This document shows, one piece after another, positions 26,837-35,419 of a stretch of DNA of 64,000 nucleotides; position 1 is the first letter of the stretch, and each line of letters opens with the position of its first letter. Made by a program: the position numbers and the translations under genes. The notes beneath the pieces were generated by a model. That model saw nothing but the letters and a program-made list of their open reading frames with translations, was not told where the DNA came from and searched no databases. Origin of the DNA: Amycolatopsis coloradensis (GTDB lineage: Bacteria; Actinomycetota; Actinomycetes; Mycobacteriales; Pseudonocardiaceae); NCBI RefSeq assembly GCF_001953865.1, contig NZ_MQUQ01000025.1:62001-126000 (forward strand). The letters run 5' to 3'.

Positions 26837-27334
26837 GTGACCATCCGCCGTACCATGACCGCTGTTTCCCTCGCGCTGGCCGCGCTCTCGTTGGCCGCGT
26901 GCGGCGGTGGTTCGCCGTCGGCGATCGGTTCCGCCGGGAGCAACGCGACGAAAACCGCCGATGACGTCACGAAGACGCTTGGCGAGAAGATCGCCTCGGT
27001 GAAGCTGATCAAGACGTACACGCCGGAGGACGACCCGAACCACCTGCTCGGCCGCCCGAACGGCTACACCTCGAAGACCGCGTTCAGCGACTCGCGGGTC
27101 AAGCAGTCCGACGTGGAGTACCTGGGTTCGGACGCGGTGGAGCGCGGTGGGTCGGTGGAGGTGTTCGGTGACGAGGCCGGCGCGAAGGCACGGATGAAGT
27201 TCATCCAGACGGTGTCGAAGAGCCTGCCCTCGGTCGGCGAGTACGACTACGTGAACGGCGCGGTGCTGGTGCGGGTATCGCGGCTGCTGACACCGGACCA
27301 AGCGAAAGAGTACGAGACCGCACTGAACGGCTGA
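26837..27334 (+). CDS. Putative lipoprotein of unknown function
   Basis: 165 residues; GTG 26837 is preceded by GGAGGGG (26827-26833). The N-terminus is a lipoprotein signal: TIRRTM, a hydrophobic stretch, and lipobox SLAACG near residue 20. The mature part is hydrophilic, with a central segment HLLGRPNGYTSKTAF followed by EVFGDEAGAKARMKFIQ, a form common in small actinobacterial secreted proteins with a PsbP/sensor-like fold. No catalytic motif is visible. It stands alone between the cluster and a convergent membrane-protein gene. Confidence 0.8.
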   Translation: MTIRRTMTAVSLALAALSLAACGGGSPSAIGSAGSNATKTADDVTKTLGEKIASVKLIKTYTPEDDPNHLLGRPNGYTSKTAFSDSRVKQSDVEYLGSDAVERGGSVEVFGDEAGAKARMKFIQTVSKSLPSVGEYDYVNGAVLVRVSRLLTPDQAKEYETALNG

Positions 27335-27378
27335 TCTCGGCTCCGACGCTCGAGGATCACTGGGTGCCCGTGCGGGCC

Positions 27379-27864
27379 TCAACCGGCGACCAGGTCCCTG
27401 ATGAACGCCGCGATCGCCACGAACATACTCAGCCCGGCGATGGACATCATCACCCAGTCGTATCCCGGACTGTCCGCCGTCGAAGACATGGCCGCCGCGC
27501 CACGGGCGGTGGAACTCGGCTGCTGCTCTGGCAGGGCTCCGCGATCGAAGGTGTCGCGCGGCCACATGAAGGTCGGAAGCCCGAGAAAACCCCTGCCGCG
27601 GACAAGCACGGGAATACCGCGCTTGTAGCCGACGTGGAATTCGCACGTACCGACGACGCCCCGGACAAGCCACCGGCATGGCCGATGCTTGTTCGTCTCG
27701 ACTCTGCACCGGGTCAACCGAATCAAGGCCAAGTAGATCAGCAGGGCCCCGACCGCGAAAAGCAGAGGTTGCCACAGCTGTTCCGCAGAGAAATAGCAAG
27801 CCAGGACCGCGAGAACCACTCCCCACGCCCTGAACGGAGTTTTACGACGTCGTCCCTTCGCCAC
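27379..27864 (-). CDS. Small membrane protein of unknown function
   Basis: 161 residues. The GTG at 27864 (or the adjacent one at 27867) follows a GGGGAGG site; the frame runs upstream into debris of an oxidase gene and that part is rejected. There is a basic N-terminus (AKGRRRK), two close hydrophobic segments near residues 12-45, a Cys/Arg-rich central part (RCRVETNKHRPCRWLVRG) and a C-terminal membrane segment ending in FIRDLVAG. No family recognised. It converges on the lipoprotein gene with a 44-base gap. Confidence 0.65.
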   Translation of the reverse strand: MAKGRRRKTPFRAWGVVLAVLACYFSAEQLWQPLLFAVGALLIYLALIRLTRCRVETNKHRPCRWLVRGVVGTCEFHVGYKRGIPVLVRGRGFLGLPTFMWPRDTFDRGALPEQQPSSTARGAAAMSSTADSPGYDWVMMSIAGLSMFVAIAAFIRDLVAG

Positions 27865-27938
27865 CACTACCTCCCCGCCTCGATCTTCGCCGTCGCTCCC
27901 GTTCGGAAACGACCGCTGCACGAGTGAGGCAGGTGACA

Positions 27939-28160
27939 TCATTCGCCCGCCGAAATGACACGGGGCGTGGCCATGCGAAAACCCTGAGACTGATGTTGCC
28001 GCATGTGGGTCACAATCCGCGGGTCGCCCGCCAATTCGTTCGGCAAATAGCCCGCGTCGCGCGAAGCACCGCCCCAGTCGCGGTATCTCGGCTTCGAGCA
28101 GGGCGACGTCGGCTCCGCGCTCGGCCATCCGGAGTGCCGACGCTCCACGGAAAACAGGTC
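27939..28160 (-). pseudogene. Remnant of FAD-dependent amino acid/glycerol oxidase (DAO-type)
   Basis: Two frames hold pieces of one flavoprotein N-terminus. One reads GASALRMAERGADVALLEAE (the Rossmann beta-alpha-beta with terminal acidic residue); the other continues NELAGDPRIVTHMRQHQ and runs to a stop at 27939. A frameshift between them and the loss of the rest of the gene make this a decayed fragment. Confidence 0.65.
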
Positions 28161-28284
28161 GACACCTCGAATGATGTTCCGCTCCCGGATGACCTTCATG
28201 GACCGGGCAATGGATGGGATGCGGGCCGGAAGAGACCGCCGCGACCCAATTCCTCGTTTCGATGGGCACCGATCCGGCGAAGGT

Positions 28285-28486
28285 CCCAACTTCTCTTCGC
28301 CGGAAGGGGAAACCAGACGCACACCGACATCCCGGCCGCCTCGGCGACAGGCTGCGGCTGAACTCCCCGGTGACGTCGGTGGAATGGACCGAGGACGGCG
28401 TCGTCGTGGACTACGAGGACGAGAACGGACCGGCGCGAATACGCGTCCGCCGGGCGGTGTCGCCGTCCCCGGCGACGTGGCCGTGA
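28285..28486 (+). pseudogene. Remnant of a flavin monoamine oxidase-like gene
   Basis: A short stretch reads RLRLNSPVTSVEWTEDGVVV followed by DYEDENG, the typical amine-oxidase sequence before the second FAD strand. Just upstream, in another frame, GNQTHTDIPAA fits the preceding family segment. Frameshift and truncation on both sides indicate debris. It lies head to tail with the oxidase remnant on the other strand. Confidence 0.55.
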
Positions 28487-28534
28487 AGACCATGCCCGGC
28501 CTCCACCCGGGTTTCGGACGCGTGGGTCCCGGGC

Positions 28535-28751
28535 CTGGTGTCGCGTGATCCTGCAAGGCTTACGCGTGACTGGATGGCGATCTCGCGTGATCAGGCGGCG
28601 ATCGCGTGTGCTTGGAGGGACGACACACCCCGCAGCCGGATTCCGCCGCGTGTCATCCCGTCCCCATCACGCGTGATGTCCGTCTGATCACGCCTGATCG
28701 CCGTTTGATGGAAGAAACCACCATCGAGCAGGCAGGATCACGCGACGCCAG
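28535..28751. mobile_element. MITE-like element with 20-bp terminal inverted repeats
   Basis: The ends (28535-28554 and 28732-28751) are inverted copies matching at 19 of 20 bases, the left one beginning ctggtgtcgcgtgatcctgc. Inside, gcgtgatcaggcggcgatc-like words recur on both arms in opposite orientation, so the whole 217 bases can fold. There is no transposase or coding frame. This resembles a miniature inverted-repeat element; target-site duplications were not clear. Confidence 0.55.
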
Positions 28752-28942
28752 TGTCGCGCCGTAAAGCCTCCCGCGACCACGTACTACTGGCGGGCTCGGG
28801 GGACTGAGCGCGGATCGGGCGGTCGGCCGGACCCACCGCGGTGCTTCCACGCCACTGCTCGCGGAGTAGTGCAGGATGTGGGGAAATAGCGATCTCCGGA
28901 TCCGGCGGTCACCGGCCCCAGCGTAGGCCCCCCGGTTCAAGC

Positions 28943-29560
28943 TCAGGTAGTGCGCTCGCGGCGGTGGTCGACGGCGTCCCGCCGGACCTGATCGGTGTGC
29001 GCGCCGATCTCCCCGAGCCGTTCGGCGAAACCGGTGTGTTCGCTGGGAAGGTGGGCGCGCAGGTCGGCGAGTGGCGCCAGGAGGCCGGTCACGTCGTCCT
29101 CGCCCAGCGCCGTATTGAGCCTGTCGGCGCTTTTCCTCGCCCGCGCGCCCAGGCCGTCCAGCGCCCCGGCCTGCCCGGCCAGTTGCCGCAGGATCGCCGA
29201 GTTGCGCCGGGCCCAGTCCGCCACGGCGCGATCGCCCGCCCGCCGCTCGCGTTCCGCGTCGACCCGCGCCTCCCCCGTGTTCTCCCCGGTGACGGACGGC
29301 CGCAACCGCAGGAAGCGCCGCTCCGCTGCCTGACGGCTCGCGACCCCCAGTGCCGGAGCGAGCGAGGTCCAGCTGGTACCGCCTTCCCGGGCCGCCGCGA
29401 TCAGCTCCGGCTCCCACGCGGCCAGTTCTTCGCGCACGGCCCTCAGCGCGGCCAAGGCCGTCAAGAGCCGGTCCGGTTCCGCGGTGCCGGACCGGGCCTC
29501 GGCCACGACGTCATGCACGGTCCGGACCATCCGCGCGGGGTCTGCGTCCCTCATTGTCAT
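28943..29560 (-). CDS. Hsp18 transcriptional regulator family protein
   Basis: 205 residues from ATG 29560 (a second ATG is at 29554). It has an N-terminal helical region and a helix-turn-helix-like segment TSWTSLAPALGVASRQAAERR near residue 55, followed by a long charged helical domain (ADWARRNSAILRQLAGQAG). Proteins of this build are found divergent from small heat-shock protein genes in actinomycetes, which is the arrangement here: the hsp18 gene begins 98 bases away. It presumably represses hsp18 and itself through the inverted repeat at 29581-29599. Confidence 0.75.
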   Translation of the reverse strand: MTMRDADPARMVRTVHDVVAEARSGTAEPDRLLTALAALRAVREELAAWEPELIAAAREGGTSWTSLAPALGVASRQAAERRFLRLRPSVTGENTGEARVDAERERRAGDRAVADWARRNSAILRQLAGQAGALDGLGARARKSADRLNTALGEDDVTGLLAPLADLRAHLPSEHTGFAERLGEIGAHTDQVRRDAVDHRRERTT

Positions 29561-29580
29561 CCCATCGACGACTCGGTGGT

Positions 29581-29599
29581 TGTCATCCTTCCGATGACA
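29581..29599. promoter_or_regulatory. Operator-like inverted repeat between hsp18 and its regulator
   Basis: tgtcatc-cttcc-gatgaca: perfect 7-base arms around a 5-base spacer in the divergent promoter region, 21 bases from the regulator start and 59 from hsp18. It is the best candidate binding site for the regulator. Confidence 0.65.
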
Positions 29600-29657
29600 T
29601 GTTAGAACAGTAGGGCGTGTTGACACCAGAGACGACAACCCCAGGAGGTGGAACCCG

Positions 29658-30098
29658 ATGTTGATGCGCACAGACCCGTTCCGCGAGCTGGACCGCGTCA
29701 CCCAGCGAGTGTTCGGCGCCGCGAACCCGGGAACCTGGTCGCAGCCGGCCACGATGCCGATGGACGCCTACCGCGACGGCGACGAGTTCGTCGTCTGCTT
29801 CGACCTTCCCGGCGTCGCCGCCGACGCGATCGAACTGGACATCGAACGCAATGTCCTGACGGTCAAGGCGGAGCGGCGGCCGATCCCCGGCAAAGACGTT
29901 CAGATGCAGGTCTCCGAACGCCCGCTGGGTGCCTTCTCCCGTCAGTTGTTCCTCGGCGACGCCCTCGACACCGACCGCATCGCGGCCGGCTACGAAGCCG
30001 GGGTGCTGACGCTGCGCATCCCGGTCGCCGAAAAAGCGAAACCACGGCGCATCGAGATCACCGGCACCGAGTCCGACCGCAAGGAGATCCAGGCCTGA
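29658..30098 (+). CDS. hsp18: Hsp20/alpha-crystallin family small heat-shock protein
   Basis: 146-residue ATP-independent chaperone that holds unfolding proteins. AGGAGGT (29643-29649) sits 8 bases before ATG. The alpha-crystallin domain covers about residues 35-135: PMDAYRDGDEFVVCFDLPGV, then NVLTVKAERRP and AAGYEAGVLTLRIPVAEKAKP, the last holding the conserved A-x-x-x-G-V-L-T-L end motif. Length and pattern match Streptomyces Hsp18. The divergent regulator and operator suggest heat- or stress-controlled expression. Confidence 0.93.
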   Translation: MLMRTDPFRELDRVTQRVFGAANPGTWSQPATMPMDAYRDGDEFVVCFDLPGVAADAIELDIERNVLTVKAERRPIPGKDVQMQVSERPLGAFSRQLFLGDALDTDRIAAGYEAGVLTLRIPVAEKAKPRRIEITGTESDRKEIQA

Positions 30099-30164
30099 GT
30101 GTCTCGTCCGGTGCGGGGCCCGCTCGCCCCGCACCGGACGAGACCGGAAGAAGGGGAACCCTCG

Positions 30165-30554
30165 TTGATCGCGACCCTCGTCATGCCCGCCCGCCGCCCC
30201 CAGACCCTCGACGCCGTGTGGGACTATCTCGCCGAAGTCACCGCCGCCCTCGGGGTCGGCCTCGAATCCTGCACCGTCGACCACGACAGCCCGGTCTCGG
30301 CCTACGTCGCCCTCGACGAGCGGCTCCCCCGCCACCCCGAGCGTGACGTCGCCCTGTTGTGGGACGAAATCCACGGCTGGGCCGTGGCGATCGAGACCCA
30401 CTCCGGCGAGGACCTCATCGTCCTCCGTTATCTCGGCGGGAACACCGCCACCCCGCCGCCGGGTCGGGTCGCACGTTTCGTCAAGGCCTTACGTGAAAAC
30501 GATGACAGCGTCGGGCAGCTCACCCCGCCGGCGCTGCCCGCCGCGCAATCCTGA
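30165..30554 (+). CDS. DUF6292-like protein
   Basis: 129 residues if TTG 30165 is used (GAAGGGG lies 7 bases upstream); ATG 30183 is the alternative. The conserved block is ALLWDEIHGWAVAIETHSGE followed by DLIVLRYLGG, which I recognise as the core of a small protein family (DUF6292) frequent in Pseudonocardiales. No enzyme motif; function unknown. It lies 66 bases after hsp18 and could share its transcript. Confidence 0.65.
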   Translation: MIATLVMPARRPQTLDAVWDYLAEVTAALGVGLESCTVDHDSPVSAYVALDERLPRHPERDVALLWDEIHGWAVAIETHSGEDLIVLRYLGGNTATPPPGRVARFVKALRENDDSVGQLTPPALPAAQS

Positions 30555-30968
30555 ACGGGTACCTCAGCCGTGTCGCAGCCCTGCGATTGCGACGAACGTT
30601 CCGCACCGAGAGGGTCGAACGCGACGACAACGGACTGCTGGCCCTGATCTCCTCCGCCGGACGACGACTTGACCGGGTCGACGAAGTCGTGACGCTGTCA
30701 GGGTTCCGCCCCGACCTGGCCTGGCTCTCGGAGATCCGGTTGGAGCTGCACCCGACGCTACAGGCACCGGTCGCGCTCGCCCCGCTGATCGACCCGAACG
30801 TGCACTCGTGCGGTCCGCAGCATCGCCGCCGAACTCGCCGGAGACCACGAAGCGGCCGCACGCGTCGAACTCCGGATGGCCGAAGCCGGGGTCTGCGTAC
30901 CGCCGGTCTCCGTCCCGCTCACTCCACAGGCGCTTGAGCGGTCCAGCGTTTCCTCAGCCAGAGACTGA
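30555..30968 (+). pseudogene. Decayed ArsO-like FAD/NAD(P) flavoprotein
   Basis: The C-terminal part of an arsenic-locus flavin-containing monooxygenase is readable in two frames. The first has VVTLSGFRPDLAWLSEIRLE and APLIDPNVHSCG. The second starts at 30813 with VRSIAAELAGDHEAAARVEL and ends in a stop at 30966-30968. About 35-40 residues that normally lie between are missing and the frame changes at the join; the N-terminal FAD domain is gone. It converges on and overlaps the acr3 gene. Confidence 0.7.
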
Positions 30969-31998
30969 CGTAGACCAGGCCGACCAGCACCGGGACCTCG
31001 ATCAGCGGGCCGACGACCCCGGCGAGCGCCTGCCCCGAGGTCACCCCGAAGACACCGATGGCGACGGCGATCGCGAGTTCGAAGTTGTTGCCCGCGGCGG
31101 TGAACGCCAGCGTCGTCGTGCGCTCGTACGAAAGACCCGAGGCCTTGCCCAGCACATAGCCGCCGACCCACATCACGGCGAAGTACACCAGGAGCGGCAA
31201 GGCGATCCGTGCGACGTCGAGCGGACGGGAGGTGATGTTGTCGCCCTGCAAAGCGAACAGGATCACGATGGTGAACAGCAGCCCGCAGAGGGCGACCGGA
31301 CCGATCTTCGGCAGGAACTTCCCCTCGTACCAATCACGACCCTTGCTCCGCTCACCGATACGCCGCGAAAGGTAACCGGCGGCGAGCGGGATGCCGAGGA
31401 AGATGAGCACGCTCAGCGCGATTTCCCACGGCGAGAAGTCCAGCGTGGTCGTGTCCAGGCCCAGCCGGCCGGGAAGCAGGTCGAGATAGAACCAGCCGAG
31501 CACGCCGAACATGATCACCTGGAACACCGAGTTCACCGCGACCAGCACTGCGGCGGCCTCACGGTCGCCACAGGCGAGGTCGTTCCAGATGATCACCATC
31601 GCGATACACCGGGCGAGGCCGACGATGATCAGCCCGGTCCGGTACTCGGGCAGATCCGGCAGCATCAGCCAGGCGAGCGCGAACATCAGCGCCGGGCCGA
31701 GAACCCAGTTCAGCACCAGGGAAAGCGCCATGGTGCGCTTGTCCTTGGTCACGGTGTCGAGCTTGTCGTAGCGGACCTTCGCCAGCACCGGATACATCAT
31801 CAGCAACAGGCCGAGCGCGATCGGCAGCGACACCTGGCCGATCTTCACCGCGTCCAAGACACCTTGCAGGCCGGGGATCACGCTGCCCAGCAGCAGACCC
31901 GCACCCATCGCGACGATGATCCAGACCGGGAGGAAACGGTCCAGAAAGGACAGTTTGGGCAGGACGGCGGTGTCGGCCTGGTCGGCGAGGTGAGTCAC
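30919..31998 (-). CDS. acr3: ACR3-family arsenite efflux permease
   Basis: 359-residue inner-membrane carrier that expels arsenite using proton motive force. Ten hydrophobic segments are visible. Family motifs are GLARCIAMVIIWNDLACGD with the conserved cysteine essential in ACR3 proteins, and FTAAGNNFELAIAVAIGVFG near residue 290. GTG 31998 is preceded by GGAGA. It follows arsC by 40 bases on the same strand and is divergent from arsR. Its 3' end overlaps the arsO-like remnant on the opposite strand. Confidence 0.95.
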   Translation of the reverse strand: MTHLADQADTAVLPKLSFLDRFLPVWIIVAMGAGLLLGSVIPGLQGVLDAVKIGQVSLPIALGLLLMMYPVLAKVRYDKLDTVTKDKRTMALSLVLNWVLGPALMFALAWLMLPDLPEYRTGLIIVGLARCIAMVIIWNDLACGDREAAAVLVAVNSVFQVIMFGVLGWFYLDLLPGRLGLDTTTLDFSPWEIALSVLIFLGIPLAAGYLSRRIGERSKGRDWYEGKFLPKIGPVALCGLLFTIVILFALQGDNITSRPLDVARIALPLLVYFAVMWVGGYVLGKASGLSYERTTTLAFTAAGNNFELAIAVAIGVFGVTSGQALAGVVGPLIEVPVLVGLVYVSLWLRKRWTAQAPVE

Positions 31999-32038
31999 GG
32001 GCTGGTCTCCAGAACTGCGAGCAGGAAGGGGGCGAGGG

Positions 32039-32443
32039 TCAGGCGTCGAGGAGTTCGGCGACCAACCCGCGCACGCGGCGGTCGATCTCGTCGCGGATCG
32101 GACGGACGGCGTCGAGCCCTCGCCCCGCGGGGTCGTCCAGCTCCCAGTCGAGGTAGCGCTTGCCGGGGAACACCGGGCAGGTGTCCCCGCATCCCATGGT
32201 GATCACGACATCGGCGGCTTCGACGTCCTTTGTGGACAGTTTGCTCGGCACTTCGGCGGTGATGTCCAAGCCCCACTCGGCGAGAGCCGCGGCCGCGGCC
32301 GGGTTGACCTTCTCCGCGGGCTCCGAACCCGCCGACCGCACGGCGACACGGCCGAGCGAGTAGTGCGCCAGCAGCGCGGCTGCCATCTGCGACCGGCCCG
32401 CGTTGTGCACGCAGACGAACAGCACCTCGGGCGCGCGGCTCAT
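32039..32443 (-). CDS. arsC: Arsenate reductase, low-molecular-weight phosphatase (ArsC) type
   Basis: 134-residue cytosolic enzyme converting arsenate to arsenite for export. The phosphatase-like P-loop C-V-H-N-A-G-R-S (Cys11, Arg17) opens the protein. The redox cysteine region ITMGCGDTCPVFPG near residue 85 and LDDPAG are typical of the thioredoxin- or mycothiol-dependent actinobacterial ArsC. It is the first gene after the divergent promoter shared with arsR. Confidence 0.94.
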   Translation of the reverse strand: MSRAPEVLFVCVHNAGRSQMAAALLAHYSLGRVAVRSAGSEPAEKVNPAAAAALAEWGLDITAEVPSKLSTKDVEAADVVITMGCGDTCPVFPGKRYLDWELDDPAGRGLDAVRPIRDEIDRRVRGLVAELLDA

Positions 32444-32506
32444 CGTCGTTCCTTCCTGGACATGCGTTCGGTCGGTGATCCGGTCCAGCAGCTCATGACC
32501 GGGACT

Positions 32507-32562
32507 GGATCGAAGTCTGTCAATGCAATTGAAGAGCTTGGATCGAGCTTTGTCAATTCAAC
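32507..32562. promoter_or_regulatory. ArsR operator region: inverted repeat and imperfect direct repeat
   Basis: tcaat-gca-attga (32520-32532) is a perfect inverted repeat. A longer word, ggatcga-g-ct-tgtcaat-caa, occurs twice (about 32507-32531 and 32540-32562). The site lies between arsC and arsR and fits AT-rich ArsR/SmtB-type operators, so arsenite probably induces both directions. Confidence 0.6.
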
Positions 32563-32604
32563 GGGTAGGGTGAGCCGACCATCGTTCGGAGCCAGGGAGG
32601 GAAC

Positions 32605-33039
32605 GTGGCGAGCGAGAACGGCCGAACCCGGAAGCCGGTACCGGTCACCCTTCTGATGGCCGAACCCGCCGCGGTGGTCGACACCACCGACGCCGAGACG
32701 GCCGCCAAGCTGTTCAAGGCCCTGTCGGACCCCGTGCGGATTCGCCTGCTGTCGCTCGTGCGGCACTCCCCCGGCGGTGAGGCGTGCTTCTGCGATCTCG
32801 CCGATAATTTCGACATGCCCCAGCCGTCGCTGAGCCACCACCTGCGCGTGCTGGTCTCCGCCGGCATCCTCGAACGGGAACGGCGCGGCACCTGGAGCTG
32901 GTACACCGTCGTCCCCGAACCCTTGGAAACCCTCGGAACCTTGCTGCGCCCGGGCGGACCGCTCGCGGATCGGCCCGCCCGCCTGCCGGGTGCGGCGCGC
33001 GCGACCGCCGTCCGGCTGCGCCTGCCACCGACGCGGTGA
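32605..33039 (+). CDS. arsR: ArsR-family arsenical-responsive repressor
   Basis: 144 residues, GTG start with GGGAGGG 3-4 bases upstream. The winged helix is clear: FKALSDPVRIRLLSLV near residue 38, the sensor EACFCDL with a C-x-C arsenite site near 60, and the recognition helix QPSLSHHLRVLVSAGILERE. Repressors of this type leave DNA when As(III) binds the cysteines. The C-terminal 30 residues are Pro/Arg-rich and the gene runs up to the phoU remnant; the tail may be replaced sequence. Confidence 0.93.
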   Translation: MASENGRTRKPVPVTLLMAEPAAVVDTTDAETAAKLFKALSDPVRIRLLSLVRHSPGGEACFCDLADNFDMPQPSLSHHLRVLVSAGILERERRGTWSWYTVVPEPLETLGTLLRPGGPLADRPARLPGAARATAVRLRLPPTR

Positions 33040-33047
33040 GCAGCACG

Positions 33048-33388
33048 GCCATTCCGCGAGTCCCCTCCCGCCACGCGATCCGCCGCTTTCGCGGTGCCGT
33101 AGGCCCAGTCCTGGTAGTCGATCACCGTGAAGAGCGTGCGGTGCAGGTCGTCCATGTCGTCGTCGACACTGATCAGCGTGCGTGCCAGTACGGCGTCCCG
33201 GCTCTCCGTCGCCTGCCCTGCCATCACCGCCAGCCAGACGGCGACTCTGCTCATCTCGACGAACCGCGGCATCAGCACCTGCGGCACCACCCGGTCCGGA
33301 TACCTGCGCCGGACGGCTTCGGCGATCGCCGACAGCGCGACCGGGGACTGCAACGCCAGGATCGCGTGCGCATGCAGCAGATCTTTAC
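33048..33388 (-). pseudogene. Fragment of phoU (phosphate signalling regulator)
   Basis: A leftward frame carries the PhoU middle: AHAILALQSPVALSAI, RRRYPDRVVPQVLMPRFVEM, and TLFTVIDYQDWAYGTAKAAD. Both the first helical repeat and the C-terminal RYYERFADHAV segment are missing, and no start codon is available. The upstream break falls at a 24-base palindrome (33389-33412). Confidence 0.7.
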
Positions 33389-33412
33389 GCGCAGGGAATC
33401 GATTCCCTGCGC
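33389..33412. repeat. 24-bp perfect palindrome at the phoU break
   Basis: The stretch starting gcgcagggaatc is its own reverse complement across 24 bases. It marks the point where phoU similarity stops, between that fragment and the transporter gene, and may be a recombination scar or protein-binding site. Confidence 0.7.
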
Positions 33413-33439
33413 ATGACGACTTCTCGTTGACGCCGGACG

Positions 33440-35419
33440 TCAGCCGACGTGGATCCCGGGCCGGAGCGCCGGGTCACGTTCGCTGGTGCGGATGATCTCG
33501 CGGACGACGGGGGCGGTGTCACCGCGGCCGAGGATCAGGTAGCGGAACAGATGCCCGAGCGGATTTCCCTCACTCCACTCGAAATGGCATTGCGGCCGCA
33601 CCCCGGTGGCGTCACGCAACGCGAGCAGGATGGCCGCGATCGCGTTCGGCGCGGCCGGGCTTTTCACTCGCAGGACACGGAAATCCTCGATCTCGACCCC
33701 GCGGACCTTCAGCACGTCACTGAATCCGGACGGGTCGATGACGTCGATTTCGAGGAACAGGACGTCGGCGGCGCCCGGCACCGGGTTCAGGCCGCGCTGC
33801 TCGGCTTCCTTCGCCCGGTACTCGTCGGCGTCCCCGGCTTGACGGCGGTTCGCGATGATGGTGAGCGCGCCGTCGTGGGCGATCGAATCGGTGATGAACC
33901 GGCGCGCGGGCTCGTCGAACTCGATGTGCTCCACTCGCAGTTCCGTGGTGCGGCTGACTCGCGAGATCAGCGACACGACGATGATGCCGAGAATGAAGAA
34001 CGCGGAGATGGTGAGGCCGTCCGGTTTCTCGATGACGTTCTCCACCAGCGCGTAGATCAGGATCAGCGTCAGCACGGCGAACGCGATCGCGGCCTTGCGC
34101 TGGCGACGGCGGGCGGCGGAGATGGCCACCGCGACGAACGCGGAGACCATCATCGCGAGGATCCCGGTGGCGTACGCGCCGGCCTGGGCGTTGACGTCGG
34201 CGTTGAAGATGATCGTGACGAGGACGCAGATCGCGGTGTAGACCAGCACCACCGGGCGCACGGCACGGGCCCAGTCCGGGGCCATCCCGTAAGCGGGCAG
34301 GTACCGCGGCACGATGTTGATCAGCCCTGCCATCGCCGAGGCGCCCGCGAACCACAGGATCAGGATGCTGCTGATGTCGTAGGCGGTGCCGACCCAGTCA
34401 CCCATCAGTTCATGCGCCAGGTACGCCAGTGCGCGGCCGTTCGCCTCGCCGCCCGGTTTGAACTGTTCGGCCGGGATCAGGACGGTGGTGACGAAACTGG
34501 TCGCGACCAGGTACACCGACATGATGAGCGCGGCGGCGGTGAGCAGTTTGCGGGTGTTCCGGATCCGGTCGGCAAGTCGTCGCTCGTCGGTCTCGCCCTT
34601 GGCCGCGACGAGCGGCATCATGCTCACGCCGGTCTCGAACCCGGACAAACCGAGCACCAGCAACGGGAACGCCAGGATCGCCGGGCCGATGACCCCGCCG
34701 AACCCGCCACCTCCGGAGGTCAGCGCGTCCAGCCAGCGGTCGAGCGCGGCGGGCTCGGTGAAGACCTCCCCGATCCCGGCGACCACGACCACCGCGTTCA
34801 GGATCAGGAAGATCGCCACCAGCGGGATCGCGACGCCGACCGCCTCGCTGAACCCGAGCAGGAACACCCCGCCAAGGATCAGCAGCAGGATCACCGTGAT
34901 CAGCACCTCGTGCCCGTGCAGGAACGAGGGGACGTTCGGGTTCTCCAGCGCGTGCACGGTGGCGTCGGCCGAAGACAGGGTGATGGTGATGATCCACGAC
35001 GTCGCGACGAAGCCGAGCAGCACCAGTACGAAGATCTTGCCGCGCCAGAACGGCAGGAGGTTCTCCAGCATCGCGACCGAACCCTGGCCGTGCGGGCTTT
35101 CCTTCGCCACCCGCCGGTACATGGGCAGCATGCCGAGCAGGGTCAGCGCGACGATCAGCAACGTCGCCAGCGGGGACAGCGCACCCGCGGCCAGCGCGGC
35201 GATACCGGGCAAATAGGACAGGGTGGAGAAGTAGTCCACACCGGTGAGGCACATGACCTTCCACCACGACTGCGGGGTGGTGTGCTCCTCATGGCTTTCC
35301 GGCCCGACCGGCTGGACGCGGTGCTCCATCAGCCAGCGGCCGAACCTGCCTGACGGTCCCGGTTGCCGGTCCGGGCTGTCGACCCGTTCCGGAACAGCGG
35401 ACTCCGGTACTTCGGTCAT
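33440..35419 (-). CDS. APC-superfamily amino acid/cation permease
   Basis: 659-residue membrane transporter. ATG 35419 is chosen for its GGGAGAGG site; the frame is open to 35665 but without similarity. About twelve hydrophobic segments span residues 45-480, beginning with the family motif [21 protein letters not shown] cytoplasmic C-terminal domain of about 170 residues follows ([20 protein letters not shown] at the end). This layout is seen in large actinobacterial APC permeases related to KUP/amino-acid carriers. Substrate unknown. It reads in the same direction as the helD-like gene, 230 bases apart. Confidence 0.85.
   Translation of the reverse strand: MTEVPESAVPERVDSPDRQPGPSGRFGRWLMEHRVQPVGPESHEEHTTPQSWWKVMCLTGVDYFSTLSYLPGIAALAAGALSPLATLLIVALTLLGMLPMYRRVAKESPHGQGSVAMLENLLPFWRGKIFVLVLLGFVATSWIITITLSSADATVHALENPNVPSFLHGHEVLITVILLLILGGVFLLGFSEAVGVAIPLVAIFLILNAVVVVAGIGEVFTEPAALDRWLDALTSGGGGFGGVIGPAILAFPLLVLGLSGFETGVSMMPLVAAKGETDERRLADRIRNTRKLLTAAALIMSVYLVATSFVTTVLIPAEQFKPGGEANGRALAYLAHELMGDWVGTAYDISSILILWFAGASAMAGLINIVPRYLPAYGMAPDWARAVRPVVLVYTAICVLVTIIFNADVNAQAGAYATGILAMMVSAFVAVAISAARRRQRKAAIAFAVLTLILIYALVENVIEKPDGLTISAFFILGIIVVSLISRVSRTTELRVEHIEFDEPARRFITDSIAHDGALTIIANRRQAGDADEYRAKEAEQRGLNPVPGAADVLFLEIDVIDPSGFSDVLKVRGVEIEDFRVLRVKSPAAPNAIAAILLALRDATGVRPQCHFEWSEGNPLGHLFRYLILGRGDTAPVVREIIRTSERDPALRPGIHVG

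Noticed and set aside
26625-26840. 71-codon frame with a possible ribosome site before the lipoprotein
   Set aside because: No recognisable family, non-coding-like composition, and it contains the 24-base palindrome.
33449-35353. Long plus-strand frame opposite the APC permease
   Set aside because: Arginine/aspartate-rich shadow. The minus strand encodes a complete twelve-segment permease with a good ribosome site.
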